Below, one piece after another: positions 35,630-44,190 of a DNA stretch of 64,000 nt; the stretch's first letter is position 1; each line of letters starts with the position of its first letter. Below the pieces are notes generated by a model. The model was not told where the DNA came from and ran no database searches. It saw only the letters and a program-made list of their open reading frames with translations. The DNA comes from CAMYOC01 sp963704875 (GTDB taxonomy: Bacteria; Pseudomonadota; Gammaproteobacteria; Steroidobacterales; XN24), in the NCBI GenBank assembly GCA_963704875.1, contig CAVPIA010000006.1, forward strand, positions 1 through 64,000, in the 5' to 3' direction. The position numbers and the translations under genes were made by a program.

Positions 35630-36940
35630 ATGAGCAAGATTCATGGCAACTTCGGCGGCCAGCCGGTGTACGTCGTTGACGGCGCCCGCACCCCGTTCCT
35701 CAAGGCGCGGGGAAAGCCCGGCGCGTTTACCGCTTCAGACCTTGCAGTAGGGGCTGGCCGGCCGCTTCTCGCGCGGCAGAAATTTTCGCCGGACCAGCTG
35801 GATGAGGTGATACTTGGCTGCGCAATGCCGAGTCCGGACGAGCCGAATATCGGTCGCATCGCTGCCCTCAGATTGGGCTGCGGCGATAAAGTGCCGGGCT
35901 GGACGGTGATGCGCAACTGCGCCTCAGCCATGCAGGCTCTGGATTCCGCCGCCCGCAATATCGCTCTCGGACGCTCTGATCTGGTCCTCGCGGGTGGCAC
36001 CGAGTCAATGAGCCACGCGCCGATCCTGTTTAACGACGCCATGGTCAACTGGCTGGCCGGAATGGCCGCTGCCCGCTCGCCGGGTCAGAAATTGCAGCAG
36101 GTTCTGAAGCTGCGACCGGGTCATTTCTCGCCAGTCATCGGCCTGCTTAAAGGTCTCACAGATCCGATTGCCGGGATCAATATGGGGCAGACCTGTGAGG
36201 TGATTGCACATCGTTTCGGTATTACCCGAGAAGCGATGGATGCATTTGCCGTTCGCAGCCATCAGCGGCTGGCGGCCGCAATTGACGCCGGCCGCATGGG
36301 CGAGGTGGAAGCACTCTATGACGACAGCGGTCACGCGCATGAGACAGACGATGGTCTTCGGCGCGACAGCAGCGAGGCCAAACTGGCGACCTTGAAGCCG
36401 TTTTTTGATCGCCGGGTCGGCCTGGTTACTGCCGCCAACAGTTCCCAGATCACCGATGGCGCAGCGCTGCTGATCCTGGCCAGCGCCCGTGCGGTCAAGG
36501 AACACTCGCTGCCGGTGCTGGGACGCATCCTGGACAGCGAATGGGCCGCCCTGGACCCGGCCGAAATGGGGCTGGGCCCGGTCCACGCCTCTACCCCGAT
36601 TCTGCAACGTCAGGGTCTGGGACTCGGCGATCTGGATCACTGGGAGATCAACGAGGCCTTCGCCGGACAGGTGCTGGCCTGTATCGCCGCCTGGGAGGAT
36701 GCGGATTACTGCCGCGATCAGCTCGGTCTTAAAGGGGCCCTCGGCACGCTCGATCAGGAGCACCTGAACACTGACGGCGGCGCGATCAGCATCGGTCATC
36801 CGGTCGGGGCCAGTGGTGCCCGGATTGTTCTGCATGCGCTGAATGCCTTGCAGCAAAGCGGCGGGGATCACGCTATCGCGACCCTGTGCATCGGCGGTGG
36901 CCAGGGCGGCGCGATGTTGCTCGCCCGGGGAACGGAGTAA
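35630..36940 (+). CDS. fadI: Acyl-CoA thiolase of the FadI type
   Basis: 436 residues, start behind AGGAG. Thiolase motifs: nucleophile Cys in MRNCASAMQAL near residue 95, TDGGAISIGHPVGASG with the His, and CIGGGQGGA with the second Cys. The length and the long middle loop (residues 130-190) fit the FadI/trifunctional-beta branch rather than short FadA. It splits 3-ketoacyl-CoA in beta-oxidation. The next gene starts 2 bases after its stop, forming the fadI-fadJ pair. Confidence 0.92.
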   Translation: MSKIHGNFGGQPVYVVDGARTPFLKARGKPGAFTASDLAVGAGRPLLARQKFSPDQLDEVILGCAMPSPDEPNIGRIAALRLGCGDKVPGWTVMRNCASAMQALDSAARNIALGRSDLVLAGGTESMSHAPILFNDAMVNWLAGMAAARSPGQKLQQVLKLRPGHFSPVIGLLKGLTDPIAGINMGQTCEVIAHRFGITREAMDAFAVRSHQRLAAAIDAGRMGEVEALYDDSGHAHETDDGLRRDSSEAKLATLKPFFDRRVGLVTAANSSQITDGAALLILASARAVKEHSLPVLGRILDSEWAALDPAEMGLGPVHASTPILQRQGLGLGDLDHWEINEAFAGQVLACIAAWEDADYCRDQLGLKGALGTLDQEHLNTDGGAISIGHPVGASGARIVLHALNALQQSGGDHAIATLCIGGGQGGAMLLARGTE

Positions 36941-36942
36941 GC

Positions 36943-39006
36943 ATGATGAATGACGCAACAACTGGGAAACACTGGACGCTGGAGACCGATGCCGAAGGCG
37001 TCGCCTGGCTTGGACTGGACAAGGCCGATGCCGGCACCAATGTGCTTTCCGCCGAAGTGATGGCTGGATTGAACGATCGTCTCGACCAGCTGCACAAGGA
37101 GACACCCAAGGCAGTGGTTGTCTTCTCGGCAAAGAAATCCGGCTTTGTCGCCGGCGCCGATATCAAGGAGTTCACCAGCCTTGAAGCTCCCGACCAGGCC
37201 TTCGACCTGGTGCGGTCAGGCCAGACCGTGCTCGACCGGCTGGAAGCATTGCGCTGCCCGACCATCGCGCTGATTAATGGCTTTGCGCTCGGTGGCGGGC
37301 TTGAGCTCGCACTGGCCTGCAGATATCGGATCATGACCGACAACCCCAAGGCAGTGCTCGGCTTGCCAGAGGTTAAGCTCGGCATCCATCCCGGGTTCGG
37401 TGGTACGGTTCGGTCAGTGGCTCTGGTCGGTGTATTTGCCGCCATGGACATGATGTTGAGCGGGCGCAACATACGGCCGAAGCAGGCCTTGCGCATGGGT
37501 CTGGTTGATCAGATCGTTCCTGCCCGACATCTGCGGCGCGCGGCGCAATTGATGGCCGCGCGGCCGCCATCGCGCAAAAAGCCGGGCATCAAAGACAAGC
37601 TGCTGAACACCGGTCCGGCGAGAGAACTGGTTGCGCGCGTGCTGGAAAAGCAGGTGGCGAAGAAGGCGCGCCGTGATCATTATCCGGCGCCCTACGCAAT
37701 TATCGATCTGTGGCGCCGCCACGGCGCAGATCCCGAGACCATGTATGTGGCGGAGGCGCGTTCTATCGCCGAGTTGATGTGCTCACCCACATCGCGGAAT
37801 CTGGTTCGTGTGTTTCTGCTTCAGGATCGGCTCAAAGCCCTGGGCGCAAAGCGCAAAGATCGCTTTGACCACGTTCACGTGGTGGGCGCCGGCGTGATGG
37901 GCGGCGATATCGCTGCCTGGTGCGCGGTGCGCGGACTCAACGTGACGCTGCAGGACCGAGCCCCCGAATTCATTGCGCCGGCGCTAAAGCGCGCCCAGGC
38001 CTTGTTCAAAAAGCGCCTGCGCGAGCCGCGGCTGGTGCAGGCGGCGATGGATCGGCTGATGCCGGATGTCGGTGGTCTTGGAGTGCCAAAGGCTGATGTC
38101 GTTATCGAGGCGATTTTCGAAAACGCCGAAGCGAAGCAGGCCTTGTACAAAGAACTCGAACCCCGGATGAAGGCCGACGCCATCCTTGCGACCAACACCT
38201 CCAGCATCCGGCTGGAGGACCTGCGCGATGCGCTGGCCAAGCCTGGCCGGCTGATCGGCCTGCACTTCTTCAATCCGGTAGCGATGATGCCTCTGGTCGA
38301 GGTGATCCATACGCCGGATACGCCGGCGGAAGAGATCCAGCGTGGCATCGCATTTGTGCGCCGTATTGATCGTCTGCCGCTGCCTTGTCTGAGCGCACCT
38401 GGATTCGTGGTCAATCGGGTGCTGATGCCCTACATGATGGAAGCCCTGCTGGCCGGCCAGGAAGGTGTGCCTCTTCCGGTCATCGACCGGGCCGCAAAGG
38501 CCTTCGGTATGCCAATGGGCCCGGTGGAACTGGCAGACACTGTCGGTCTTGATGTCGCCCTCCATGTCGCTCGGATCCTGGGCGATGCCCACGGCGTCCC
38601 GATTCCGGAGAAGCTGGAGCGAATGGTCGAGAGCAAGAAGCTCGGCAAGAAAACCGGCGAGGGATTCTACCGCTGGGAACGCGGCAAACCCGTCAAAGGC
38701 AAGACGGACGGCATCGAGCCGGCTGACCTGAAGGACAGGCTGGTGCTGCCGATGATCAATGAGGCGGTCGCGGTTTTCCATGATGGTGTCGTAGACGACC
38801 TGGATCTGCTCGATGCCGGGGTGATATTCGGCACCGGTTTTGCCCCATTCCGCGGCGGTCCGATAAATTACGCCCGACAGCGCGGTGTCAATGACGTGGT
38901 AGAGACCCTGGGGGCGCTGTCAGCACGCTACGGCGAACGCTTCAAGGCGGATAGCTCGTGGTCTAAAGTCGATCAGCCAGAGCAGACAGAAAAGCCCGCA
39001 GCGTAA
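36943..39006 (+). CDS. fadJ: Bifunctional enoyl-CoA hydratase / 3-hydroxyacyl-CoA dehydrogenase (FadJ type)
   Basis: Start ATG 36943, 687 residues. Hydratase domain (residues 1-190): FVAGADIKEF, the oxyanion-hole ALGGGLELALAC, and LPEVKLGIHPGFGG with the catalytic Glu residues. Dehydrogenase domain: NAD-binding VVGAGVMGGDIAAWC near residue 310, LATNTSS, LHFFNPVAMMPLVEV with the catalytic His, and the C-terminal repeat with GEGFYRW. It carries out steps 2 and 3 of beta-oxidation and would form a complex with the preceding thiolase. Confidence 0.94.
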   Translation: MMNDATTGKHWTLETDAEGVAWLGLDKADAGTNVLSAEVMAGLNDRLDQLHKETPKAVVVFSAKKSGFVAGADIKEFTSLEAPDQAFDLVRSGQTVLDRLEALRCPTIALINGFALGGGLELALACRYRIMTDNPKAVLGLPEVKLGIHPGFGGTVRSVALVGVFAAMDMMLSGRNIRPKQALRMGLVDQIVPARHLRRAAQLMAARPPSRKKPGIKDKLLNTGPARELVARVLEKQVAKKARRDHYPAPYAIIDLWRRHGADPETMYVAEARSIAELMCSPTSRNLVRVFLLQDRLKALGAKRKDRFDHVHVVGAGVMGGDIAAWCAVRGLNVTLQDRAPEFIAPALKRAQALFKKRLREPRLVQAAMDRLMPDVGGLGVPKADVVIEAIFENAEAKQALYKELEPRMKADAILATNTSSIRLEDLRDALAKPGRLIGLHFFNPVAMMPLVEVIHTPDTPAEEIQRGIAFVRRIDRLPLPCLSAPGFVVNRVLMPYMMEALLAGQEGVPLPVIDRAAKAFGMPMGPVELADTVGLDVALHVARILGDAHGVPIPEKLERMVESKKLGKKTGEGFYRWERGKPVKGKTDGIEPADLKDRLVLPMINEAVAVFHDGVVDDLDLLDAGVIFGTGFAPFRGGPINYARQRGVNDVVETLGALSARYGERFKADSSWSKVDQPEQTEKPAA

Positions 39007-39107
39007 GCGGCGACGCGGCGTCGCTGTGATAGTATTTCCGTCCTGTCGGGAACCGGCAGTATCCATGGTGGATCAAAACCGAGCAACTGGTTGAGACGGT
39101 GTGACGG

Positions 39108-40175
39108 ATGGCAAAAAAGCCAATCGATACGAGTGTCCTGAAAGGCCTCTCGCCAATGGACGGCCTCAAGTCCGATAACTTGCGGGCTCTGGCGAAGAAG
39201 ACCTTTGTCAAAGAGGCGGCGCCCGGGGGCTATCTCTTCCAGCGCGGCGACGATAGCAAGGTGTCCGTCTATGTCATCAGCGGCGAAGTCGAGCTGCGTG
39301 ATGGCAACGAGGTTCTGGCCGTGATCCACGGCGGCGCCAAAGAGGCCAGAGCGCCCATTGCACCCGTGGTGCCGCGGATGGTGAGCGCCCGGGCCCGTGG
39401 TCCGGTTGAATACATTGCCGTGGATACCGAGCTGGTAGATGTCATGCTGACCTGGGATCAGACCGGATCCTACGAAGTCAGCGAATTGCGCACCTCGATG
39501 ATGGCCGAGTCCTCGGACTGGATGACCACGCTGCTCCAGACCAAAGCATTCCATCGCATCCCTGCGGCCAATATCCAGGCGATCTTCATGCGCATGGAGC
39601 AGGTGAATTACCGCGCCGGTGATCTGGTGATCAAGCAGGGTGATGAAGGCGATTATTTCTACGTGATCACCGATGGGCGCTGCGTCGTGAACAGAGAAAC
39701 ACCGCTGAACAAAGAGGGGATCCGCCTGGCGGAACTGGGGTCTGGTGACACCTTCGGTGAAGAAGCGCTGATTTCGGAAGCCAAACGCAACGCTACCGTC
39801 ACGATGCTGACCGATGGATCACTGATGCGTCTGAAGAAAGAGGACTTTCAGACGCTGATGAATGAACCGATGCTGCAATGGGTTAGTTTCGAACGCGCAT
39901 CGGAGATCGTCGCGCAAGGCGGTAAATGGCTTGACGTCCGGCTGCCGAGTGAGTTCGAAAACCTGCACCAGGATGGCGCGATCAATATTCCACTTTATTT
40001 TGTGCGCTTGAAACTCAACAGCCTGGACAAGAACACACCCTATGTTCTGTGCTGCGACACCGGTCGCCGCAGTTCAGCTGCAGCATACGTCCTAAGCGAG
40101 CGTGGCTTCGATACCTTCGTGCTGGAAGGTGGATTGAATCAGCACGCGGGCGGAGATCTTACGCTGGCAGACTAG
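39108..40175 (+). CDS. Cyclic-nucleotide-binding / rhodanese fusion protein
   Basis: 355 residues. A degenerate first cNMP-binding domain (residues 15-120), a good second one (residues 145-260: YRAGDLVIKQGDEGDYFYVI; phosphate-binding cassette FGEEALISEAKRNATV), and a C-terminal rhodanese domain (WLDVRLPSEFENLHQDGAIN; active-site loop CDTGRRSSAAAY with Cys). It may couple second-messenger sensing to sulfur or persulfide chemistry. No enzyme partner is adjacent; it follows fadJ after 101 bases and may have its own promoter. Confidence 0.9.
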   Translation: MAKKPIDTSVLKGLSPMDGLKSDNLRALAKKTFVKEAAPGGYLFQRGDDSKVSVYVISGEVELRDGNEVLAVIHGGAKEARAPIAPVVPRMVSARARGPVEYIAVDTELVDVMLTWDQTGSYEVSELRTSMMAESSDWMTTLLQTKAFHRIPAANIQAIFMRMEQVNYRAGDLVIKQGDEGDYFYVITDGRCVVNRETPLNKEGIRLAELGSGDTFGEEALISEAKRNATVTMLTDGSLMRLKKEDFQTLMNEPMLQWVSFERASEIVAQGGKWLDVRLPSEFENLHQDGAINIPLYFVRLKLNSLDKNTPYVLCCDTGRRSSAAAYVLSERGFDTFVLEGGLNQHAGGDLTLAD

Positions 40176-40262
40176 ACGGCGGACAGGACAGGGTTCGCCG
40201 CAAGATCGTATCGGGCGCCGCGACTCGGGCCAGTGCCACCCCCCATCCTTCAGCCTGATGAA

Positions 40263-40289
40263 GTTCAACCCGACGAGTTCAACCCGACG
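40263..40289. repeat. 14-bp direct duplication
   Basis: GTTCAACCCGACG occurs twice in tandem with a 14-bp period, in the gap between the rhodanese gene and the pilZ stop. Confidence 0.7.
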
Positions 40290-40292
40290 GCG

Positions 40293-40634
40293 CTACATCG
40301 TGTGAGTGGACTTGTCGCCGCCCAGCGCGCCAGCCAGATAGGTTTCGATTTTGCGCTGCGTGGCACCGTTATCCTGGTCACTGAACTGGACGCCAATCCC
40401 TGCAGTTCGCTTGCCCTGGGCCCCCTTTGGCGTGACCCAGATCACGCGCCCGGCAACGGGCAGCTTCTCGTCTTCACCCATCAGGTTCAAAAGCATAAAC
40501 ACTTCGTCGCCGAGTCCATACTGACTATTGGTCGGAATGAACAGACCGCCATTCTTTATGAATGGCATATACGCAAGGTACAAAGCACTCTTGTCCTTGA
40601 TCGTAAGGGTTAGAAGACCGGGCTTGTTAGACAT
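40293..40634 (-). CDS. pilZ: PilZ-domain protein (type IV pilus type)
   Basis: Start ATG 40634 shares one base with the holB stop (TGATG). 113 residues: a single PilZ barrel (LYLAYMPFIKNGGLFIPTNS, LGDEVFMLLNLMGEDEKLPV, GRVIWVTPKGAQG, RTAGIGVQF). It lacks the RxxxR c-di-GMP motif, like the PilZ of type IV pili that binds PilB instead. The holB-pilZ order is conserved in gammaproteobacteria. Last gene of the minus-strand unit. Confidence 0.9.
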   Translation of the reverse strand: MSNKPGLLTLTIKDKSALYLAYMPFIKNGGLFIPTNSQYGLGDEVFMLLNLMGEDEKLPVAGRVIWVTPKGAQGKRTAGIGVQFSDQDNGATQRKIETYLAGALGGDKSTHTM

Positions 40635-41641
40635 CAGAATCCTACTCCGGATTGCATCGCCTCCAGCCGTCCGGCCCAAGGCACCAGTAAGCTCTCCAGC
40701 ATCATCTGCGAATTGAGTGCGCCATCGCGACGGGCCAGTACCGACTGCACCTCGTCCAGGTAACAGAACAGCCGCCCCAAGGGTATGGTCTCGTCAATAT
40801 TTTGCAAGTAAATCGTATCCGCGGATTTATCTGACGATTCCGGCGCGATGCGTTTCTTGATCAATTCGCATACCGCGGCATTGAGCCAGCGCAGACTGAT
40901 CCCGATGCCATTCCGGTTCCATTCGGCTGCGGTGGCCACAGGATCCTTGCGGCCCGCCGCTATCGCGTGCAGGTCAGCCGCGAACTGTTTCTCCAGTTCA
41001 TCCTCTCCATTGCGCGCAGCCAGCAGAGCCGCCAACGGGGCTCCGCCTGCCGCGTTCAGCAACAATGCCCAATCGCGATCCGGCTCAAGCTGCTGCAGCC
41101 AATCAAGGCTCTGCCGCTGATCCGGTATCGCAAAACGCACGCGCTGACAACGACTGGCGATCGTCGCTGGCAGTGTGTCCAGCCGCGACCGAACCAGAAT
41201 CAGAACCGTGTTCGGTGTCGGCTCCTCCAGCGTTTTTAGCAGGGAATTGGCTGCGTGCACGTTCATCTTGTCAGCCGGATTGATGATCGCCACTTTGTAC
41301 CCGCCACCATGGCTGGTCATCGACAACCCGAGACACAACGCGCGGATCTGGTCCACGCCGATCTGTTTCTTGTCCTCCGGGACCTCGACGGTGACCAGAT
41401 CCGGATGCGTCGCGCCGGGGTCGTCTGTGTCCATCTGCCCCGTCCCTATCTCCTCTGGGCCTGTCTCACCTGGCCCCGCCTGCGCGGGTGTCAGATCAAG
41501 CAGCCGCGTCGCCATGCGCCGGGCAAACTGCGTTTTGCCCAAACCTGCCGGTCCCTCGAGCAAGATTCCGTGCGCAAGGCGCTTGCTCTCGAGGCTGCGC
41601 TCGAACTGTTGCCAGAGACTCTTCTGCCAAAATAAATCCAT
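40634..41641 (-). CDS. holB: DNA polymerase III delta-prime subunit
   Basis: 335 residues. Walker A-like LLEGPAGLGKTQFARRMA, IRALCLGLSMTSHGGGYKVA, the Walker B region (VAIINPADKMNVHAANSLLK, TLEEPTPNTVLILV) and the sensor SRCQRVRFA. Part of the clamp-loader complex that loads the beta sliding clamp at replication forks. Between tmk (13 bases) and pilZ (overlap), the standard order. Confidence 0.93.
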   Translation of the reverse strand: MDLFWQKSLWQQFERSLESKRLAHGILLEGPAGLGKTQFARRMATRLLDLTPAQAGPGETGPEEIGTGQMDTDDPGATHPDLVTVEVPEDKKQIGVDQIRALCLGLSMTSHGGGYKVAIINPADKMNVHAANSLLKTLEEPTPNTVLILVRSRLDTLPATIASRCQRVRFAIPDQRQSLDWLQQLEPDRDWALLLNAAGGAPLAALLAARNGEDELEKQFAADLHAIAAGRKDPVATAAEWNRNGIGISLRWLNAAVCELIKKRIAPESSDKSADTIYLQNIDETIPLGRLFCYLDEVQSVLARRDGALNSQMMLESLLVPWAGRLEAMQSGVGF

Positions 41642-41654
41642 ATATTATATATTC

Positions 41655-42272
41655 TTATAGAATTTTATTAATCTGTTTTGTTATGTGCTCTTGAACCACG
41701 CCTAATGGCTGTCCGGCATCAATGACCCGAACTCGCGCCGGATCGTTTCGTGCCCGGTCCAGATAGACAGCCCGGACCCTGGCAAAAAATTCCTCTCGCT
41801 CGACTTCGAAACGGTCGCTTTCGCCGCGCCGGCTCGCACGCGCCAGCCCTATACCGGGATCCGCGTCCAGCAACAGGGTGAGGTGCGGACGAAAATCGCC
41901 TTGCACCCAGTTTTCCAGTGCGGCAATGCGTTCTTCCACCTGGCCACGTCCGCCGCCCTGGTAGGCATAGGTGGCGTCGGTAAAGCGATCGCAGACAACC
42001 CATTTGCCGCTGGCCAGGGCCGGCAGGATGTGGTTCTCAAGATGGATCGCTCGTGCGGCAAACATCAACATCAATTCGGCCAGCGGCGGAACTGGCTCTT
42101 CCGCATGATCCAGCAACAGCGCCCTGACCCGCTCCGCCAGAGGCGTGCCCCCGGGCTCGCGCGTGATTACGACTTCCCGACCGCCGGCGCGCAGCAATTG
42201 CGCGACAAACTCAAGGTTGGTCGACTTGCCTACGCCTTCGATCCCTTCCAATGTGATAAATCGTCCGCTCAA
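41655..42272 (-). CDS. tmk: Thymidylate kinase
   Basis: 205 residues. P-loop LEGIEGVGKSTNLEF, dTMP-binding ITREPGGTPLAERVR, CDRFTDATYAYQGGGR, and the LID Arg residues in RASRRGESDRFE. Phosphorylates dTMP to dTDP. Overlaps mltG by 4 bases. Confidence 0.95.
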   Translation of the reverse strand: MSGRFITLEGIEGVGKSTNLEFVAQLLRAGGREVVITREPGGTPLAERVRALLLDHAEEPVPPLAELMLMFAARAIHLENHILPALASGKWVVCDRFTDATYAYQGGGRGQVEERIAALENWVQGDFRPHLTLLLDADPGIGLARASRRGESDRFEVEREEFFARVRAVYLDRARNDPARVRVIDAGQPLGVVQEHITKQINKIL

Positions 42273-43300
42273 GGCCTGGACTCCCGTTGCGCCCTTAACT
42301 TCTTAAGATAACGCGCCACCGCGCGATTGTGTTCCTCCAGCGTTACTGAGAACACATGACTGCCGTCGCCGTCCCCACTGGCGACAAAAAACAGCGTCTC
42401 TCCGGGGGCGGGATTGACCGCGGCCAGCAATGCGGCCGCGGACGGGAGCGCGATCGGTGTCGGCGGCAGGCCCTTGCGAGTATACGTATTAAATGGCGTA
42501 TCCCGTTCGAGGTCCGCACGCCGCAGGTTGCCGTCAAACGACTCGCCGAGGCCATAGATCACGGTCGGATCGGTCTGCAAACGCATACCGCGCTGCAAAC
42601 GCCGATGCATGACCCCGGAAATCTGCTCACGCTCACTGGCGAGCCCGGTTTCCTTTTCGATGATCGATGCCAGAATCAGCGCCTGATACGGGTCCTCCAA
42701 AGTCGTCTCGCCAGAGCGCTGGGCCCAGGCGGCTTGCAAGGCCTCGCGCATGGCGGATGCGCCCTGCGCCAGCAGATCCAGGTCGCTGGTGCCGCGTGGG
42801 AATCGATACGTTTCTGGCAGAAACCAGCCCTCGGGCGACGACTGTTCGAGCTTCAGGCGTGCGGCGATCTCGGTCAGATCCAATTCCCTGGTTTCTGTCT
42901 TCAATGCCGGGTGCGCGTAAATCTGCGCGAGCATCTGCCTGTAGGTCCAGCCCTCGATCACCGTGAAGCTGTGCAACATGACCTCACCGGCCACAAACCG
43001 GGACAACAGGTCCTGCGGCGTGAGGCCCGGTTCCAGTCTGTATTCACCCGCGTGCAGACGGGATGACTGTCCACTGACACGGCCATAAAGAACAAACCAG
43101 CGTGGTCGCGTCAACACCCCCTGGTTTTCCAGATCCCGAGCCACGGAAGACAGGCTGCTGCCAACAGGAATCTGGAACACCTGCGGCGCGCTCAACAACA
43201 GCGGGCTATTCATATAACTGTGCATGGCCCAGGCGCCGCTCGCCAATATGGCCAGCGCGCTCAGGACCAGAACCCCTAGCCAGCGCATCAGCCCGCCCAT
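42269..43300 (-). CDS. mltG: Endolytic murein transglycosylase MltG
   Basis: 343 residues. One N-terminal membrane helix (LGVLVLSALAILASGAWA), a LysM-like segment (FQIPVGSSLSSVARDLENQG), and the YceG/MltG catalytic domain: LILASIIEKETGLASEREQI with the essential Glu, MRLQTDPTVIYGLG, NTYTRKGLPPTPIALPS and FFVASGDGDGSHVFS. Cuts glycan strands near the inner membrane to end their growth. Overlaps pabC by 13 bases. Confidence 0.95.
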   Translation of the reverse strand: MGGLMRWLGVLVLSALAILASGAWAMHSYMNSPLLLSAPQVFQIPVGSSLSSVARDLENQGVLTRPRWFVLYGRVSGQSSRLHAGEYRLEPGLTPQDLLSRFVAGEVMLHSFTVIEGWTYRQMLAQIYAHPALKTETRELDLTEIAARLKLEQSSPEGWFLPETYRFPRGTSDLDLLAQGASAMREALQAAWAQRSGETTLEDPYQALILASIIEKETGLASEREQISGVMHRRLQRGMRLQTDPTVIYGLGESFDGNLRRADLERDTPFNTYTRKGLPPTPIALPSAAALLAAVNPAPGETLFFVASGDGDGSHVFSVTLEEHNRAVARYLKKLRAQRESRP

Positions 43301-44190
43301 GATGGAACTCCCAGTGCGGCGGCAGCCTGCATGAAACGGCGAATCGTCGGGTGAACCGGCACCGATCCCACTTTCGACTCCCCGTCCGGCTCCGCCTCAT
43401 CTCCCATATACGGGCCGGACCCGGCCATGACAAGCGGAGGCCGCACACCCCTGACCTCACGCACCGGCCAGATGCCAAATACCGAATTACTCAAAAACAG
43501 CGCCTCCGCTCTCTTCAGATCATCGATCTGCACCGACGCAATGCGGACGTCAAGACCAAGGCCTGGCGCGATCCCGATCACCAGCGTGCGCATCACACCT
43601 GCCACCCCGCTGAGACTGACATCGGGTGTCCGCAGCTCCCCGTCCATGAGCAGAAACAGATTCGAACGGATACCCTCAATCACCCGCCCCTCAGCATCCT
43701 GCATCAGACCCTCCGCGGCGCCGTCACTGGCTTCCCTGCTGGCGAGCACCTGTTCCAGTCGGCCCAGATGCTTCAGGCCCCCGATCGCTACGCTGCTGCC
43801 CAGGACGGTGTCACACATCCGGACACAAACCCCCTGCGCGTACCAGGCCGACGGATAGTCGGGCAAGGGATGGAGGCTGATGATGCGCCGTCCCGGACTC
43901 GCAGCGGATGGCGCGTAGCCGCGTCCGCCACTACCTCGGGTCAGCACCAGTTTCAATACACCGGCGCGGGTGCCGTCTGCTGCCACCGCCAGTTCTCGCT
44001 TCAATGCGGCGGATGCCGGGACTGGCAAACCCAAACGCGCAGCATCTCGCTCGAGGCGCTGCAGGTGAGCGTCGATCAGCGGGATACCACCATCGACGAC
44101 ACGCATGGTCTCGAACAAGCCGTCGGCATAGTTGAGGCCACGGTCCGACGCCAACACGGATTCGGTCATCTGGCCATCGACCCAGATCAC
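43288..44190 (-). CDS. pabC: Aminodeoxychorismate lyase
   Basis: 300 residues, fold-type IV PLP enzyme. Signatures: SDRGLNYADGLFETMRV, the PLP Lys in GGLKHLGRLEQVLASRE, and EGIRSNLFLLMDGELRTPD. Converts 4-amino-4-deoxychorismate to p-aminobenzoate and pyruvate for folate synthesis. Overlaps the preceding pabB by 4 bases, so both steps are made together. Confidence 0.92.
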   Translation of the reverse strand: MIWVDGQMTESVLASDRGLNYADGLFETMRVVDGGIPLIDAHLQRLERDAARLGLPVPASAALKRELAVAADGTRAGVLKLVLTRGSGGRGYAPSAASPGRRIISLHPLPDYPSAWYAQGVCVRMCDTVLGSSVAIGGLKHLGRLEQVLASREASDGAAEGLMQDAEGRVIEGIRSNLFLLMDGELRTPDVSLSGVAGVMRTLVIGIAPGLGLDVRIASVQIDDLKRAEALFLSNSVFGIWPVREVRGVRPPLVMAGSGPYMGDEAEPDGESKVGSVPVHPTIRRFMQAAAALGVPSWAG

